In this document: positions 4,880 to 5,728 of the stretch, in pieces | Position numbering within the stretch: position 1 is the first letter of the stretch | Layout of the letters: each line of letters starts with the position of its first letter | NCBI GenBank assembly: GCA_026981635.1 | Contig: JALSIF010000035.1 | Span: 1 to 5,728, forward strand | Length of the DNA stretch: 5,728 nucleotides | Reading direction: 5' to 3' | DNA from: JALSIF01 sp026981635 [NCBI: bacterium] | GTDB lineage: Bacteria; 4484-113; JALSIF01 | Notes under the pieces: model-generated | Databases searched by the model: none | What the model saw: the letters and a program-made list of their open reading frames with translations, nothing else | Told to the model about the DNA's origin: nothing | Made by a program: the position numbers and the translations under genes

Positions 4880-5728
4880 CTACCCCTCCTCCTGCAGCAG
4901 ACGAAGGATTCCCTTGGCCGTCTGGGACCAGGTGAAGGCCAGCGCCCGCTCCCTCACCCGCCGGCCCTCCTCCCGCAGTACCTCCCCCAGGTCGGCCAGC
5001 TCCCGCCACCTTTCCACCATCAGGTGCTCCTCCGGCTCCACCAGAAAGCGGGTCACATTTTCCCGGTGGGCGCCGATCTCATAGGCCAGTGCCGGGGTCT
5101 CCTGATAGCCCGCCTCCAGGATGGGCAGATTGAACCCTTCCCAGCGCGACATGGTCACATAGAGATCGGCCCGCCGGTAGAGGGCGGCAAGCTCCGCCGG
5201 GGTGGGGTTAGCCACCACCACCGCCCCCTCACTCCAGCCCCTGAGCTCCTCCTGGCTCTCCACCCTACCCGCCAGAACCAGCCGGGTACGGGGGTGGGTC
5301 TTTCTCACCTGGCGGTAGGCCCCCACCAGCTCCCCAAGCCCCTTGTAGGGGTGGTGGTGGGGACTGAGCCTAGCCACCGAAAGGCAGACAAAGGCATCCT
5401 CCCCCAGCTCCCTAACCTGCTCGGGGAGCTCCCCGTTGCTGGAAATGGGCAGGTGGTCGCCCCCCAGGTAGATCTCCAGCGCCCCCCAGCGGGCCTTCTC
5501 CGGCAGTGTCCCCCTGAGAAAGCGGGAGATGGTGACCACCCTATCCACTGCCAAAACCTGTCCAGCCAGGGCGCGCCTCAGCCACCACCAGTTCGCCTTC
5601 CCCCCTAGGGAGAAACCCGCCGAAGGGGGGAGGCCAAACTCCCACCACAGGGTGCGTGGCCTCCCTCCCACCCTCTCCTCATAGAGGATGGGGGCGAGGG
5701 AGTAGAAAGGAAAACTAGCCAGCACCAA
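4880..5728 (-). CDS. GT4-type glycosyltransferase, C-terminal 282 residues (5' end outside window)
   Basis: This is a GT-B fold glycosyltransferase of the GT4 (group 1) type, which transfers a sugar from a nucleotide-sugar to an acceptor such as a polysaccharide or lipid precursor. In fragment numbering, the family features are SVARLSP followed by YKGLGELVGAY (117-138), LVLAG (150-154), RRADLYVTMSRWEGF (185-199), and the E-x7-E motif from E197 to E205 in EGFNLPILE, where the nucleotide-sugar is usually bound. YEIGAHRENV (216-225) follows. The open frame runs to the window edge. The TTG at 5728 should not be read as the true start, because roughly 90 residues of the N-terminal Rossmann domain normally precede this point. 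The acceptor and sugar are unknown. Its stop codon abuts the CPBP start, so the two are likely in one operon and perhaps act together at the cell envelope. Confidence 0.88.
   Translation of the reverse strand: MVLASFPFYSLAPILYEERVGGRPRTLWWEFGLPPSAGFSLGGKANWWWLRRALAGQVLAVDRVVTISRFLRGTLPEKARWGALEIYLGGDHLPISSNGELPEQVRELGEDAFVCLSVARLSPHHHPYKGLGELVGAYRQVRKTHPRTRLVLAGRVESQEELRGWSEGAVVVANPTPAELAALYRRADLYVTMSRWEGFNLPILEAGYQETPALAYEIGAHRENVTRFLVEPEEHLMVERWRELADLGEVLREEGRRVRERALAFTWSQTAKGILRLLQEEG
4888..4893 (-). promoter_or_regulatory. strong ribosome binding site of the CPBP gene inside the glycosyltransferase 3' end
   Basis: AGGAGG lies eight bases before the GTG at 4879 and encodes part of the last Gln-Glu-Glu codons of the upstream gene. 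The stop codon (4882-4880) touches the start codon without a gap. This arrangement decides the GTG start and indicates translational coupling. Confidence 0.8.

Noticed and set aside
5024-5608. A 194-codon plus-strand open frame
   Set aside because: Antisense to the glycosyltransferase, whose minus-strand frame carries clear GT4 motifs.
5726-5728. TTG at the window edge as the start of the glycosyltransferase
   Set aside because: The N-terminal Rossmann half expected for a GT-B enzyme is largely missing, so the true start lies outside the window.
1-5728. CRISPR array, tRNA/rRNA genes, insertion sequences
   Set aside because: No spaced direct repeats, cloverleaf-like segments, transposase motifs or terminal inverted repeats were seen; nearly all the sequence is covered by four genes.

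Overview
The window is gene-dense, GC-rich bacterial DNA in which all four recognisable genes lie on the minus strand. In transcription order (high to low coordinates) they are a glycosyltransferase cut by the right edge, a CPBP-family intramembrane protease, a 1020-residue multidomain signalling-type protein, and the N-terminal part of NAD+-dependent DNA ligase (ligA), cut by the left edge. NAD+-dependent ligase, Shine-Dalgarno sites and GTG/TTG-type starts all point to a bacterium. The proteins are rich in Glu, Arg and Leu and poor in Asn and Gln. That would suit a thermophile, but the sequence does not fix the phylum.

Right part (about 4001-5728): the GT4-type glycosyltransferase and the CPBP protease abut exactly, stop codon against GTG start, with a strong ribosome binding site inside the end of the upstream gene. 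They are very probably translationally coupled. A non-coding gap of about 100 bp (3900-4000), visibly AT-richer than its surroundings, separates them from the next gene. It holds a possible -10 box and a perfect 12-bp palindrome next to the ribosome binding site.

Centre (837-3899): this is the most interesting gene. Its product has two tandem protein-kinase-like domains, a PP2C-phosphatase-like domain, four consecutive 34-residue TPRs and a charged Gly/Glu-rich tail. All three enzyme folds appear to have lost catalytic residues. The first kinase-like domain lacks every canonical catalytic residue. The second keeps the beta-3 Lys, the catalytic-loop Lys and Asn and the DFG Asp, but has Gly in place of the catalytic Asp. 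The PP2C-like domain keeps only one of its usual acidic metal ligands. The protein therefore reads as a scaffold or sensor built from a complete but inactive kinase/phosphatase set.

Left part (1-801): ligA starts 35 bp after the signalling-type gene on the same strand, so the two may be co-transcribed. A TAGAAT hexamer just upstream of the ligA GTG could alternatively drive a near-leaderless transcript. The plus strand shows no convincing gene, and I saw no RNA gene, mobile element or CRISPR array.
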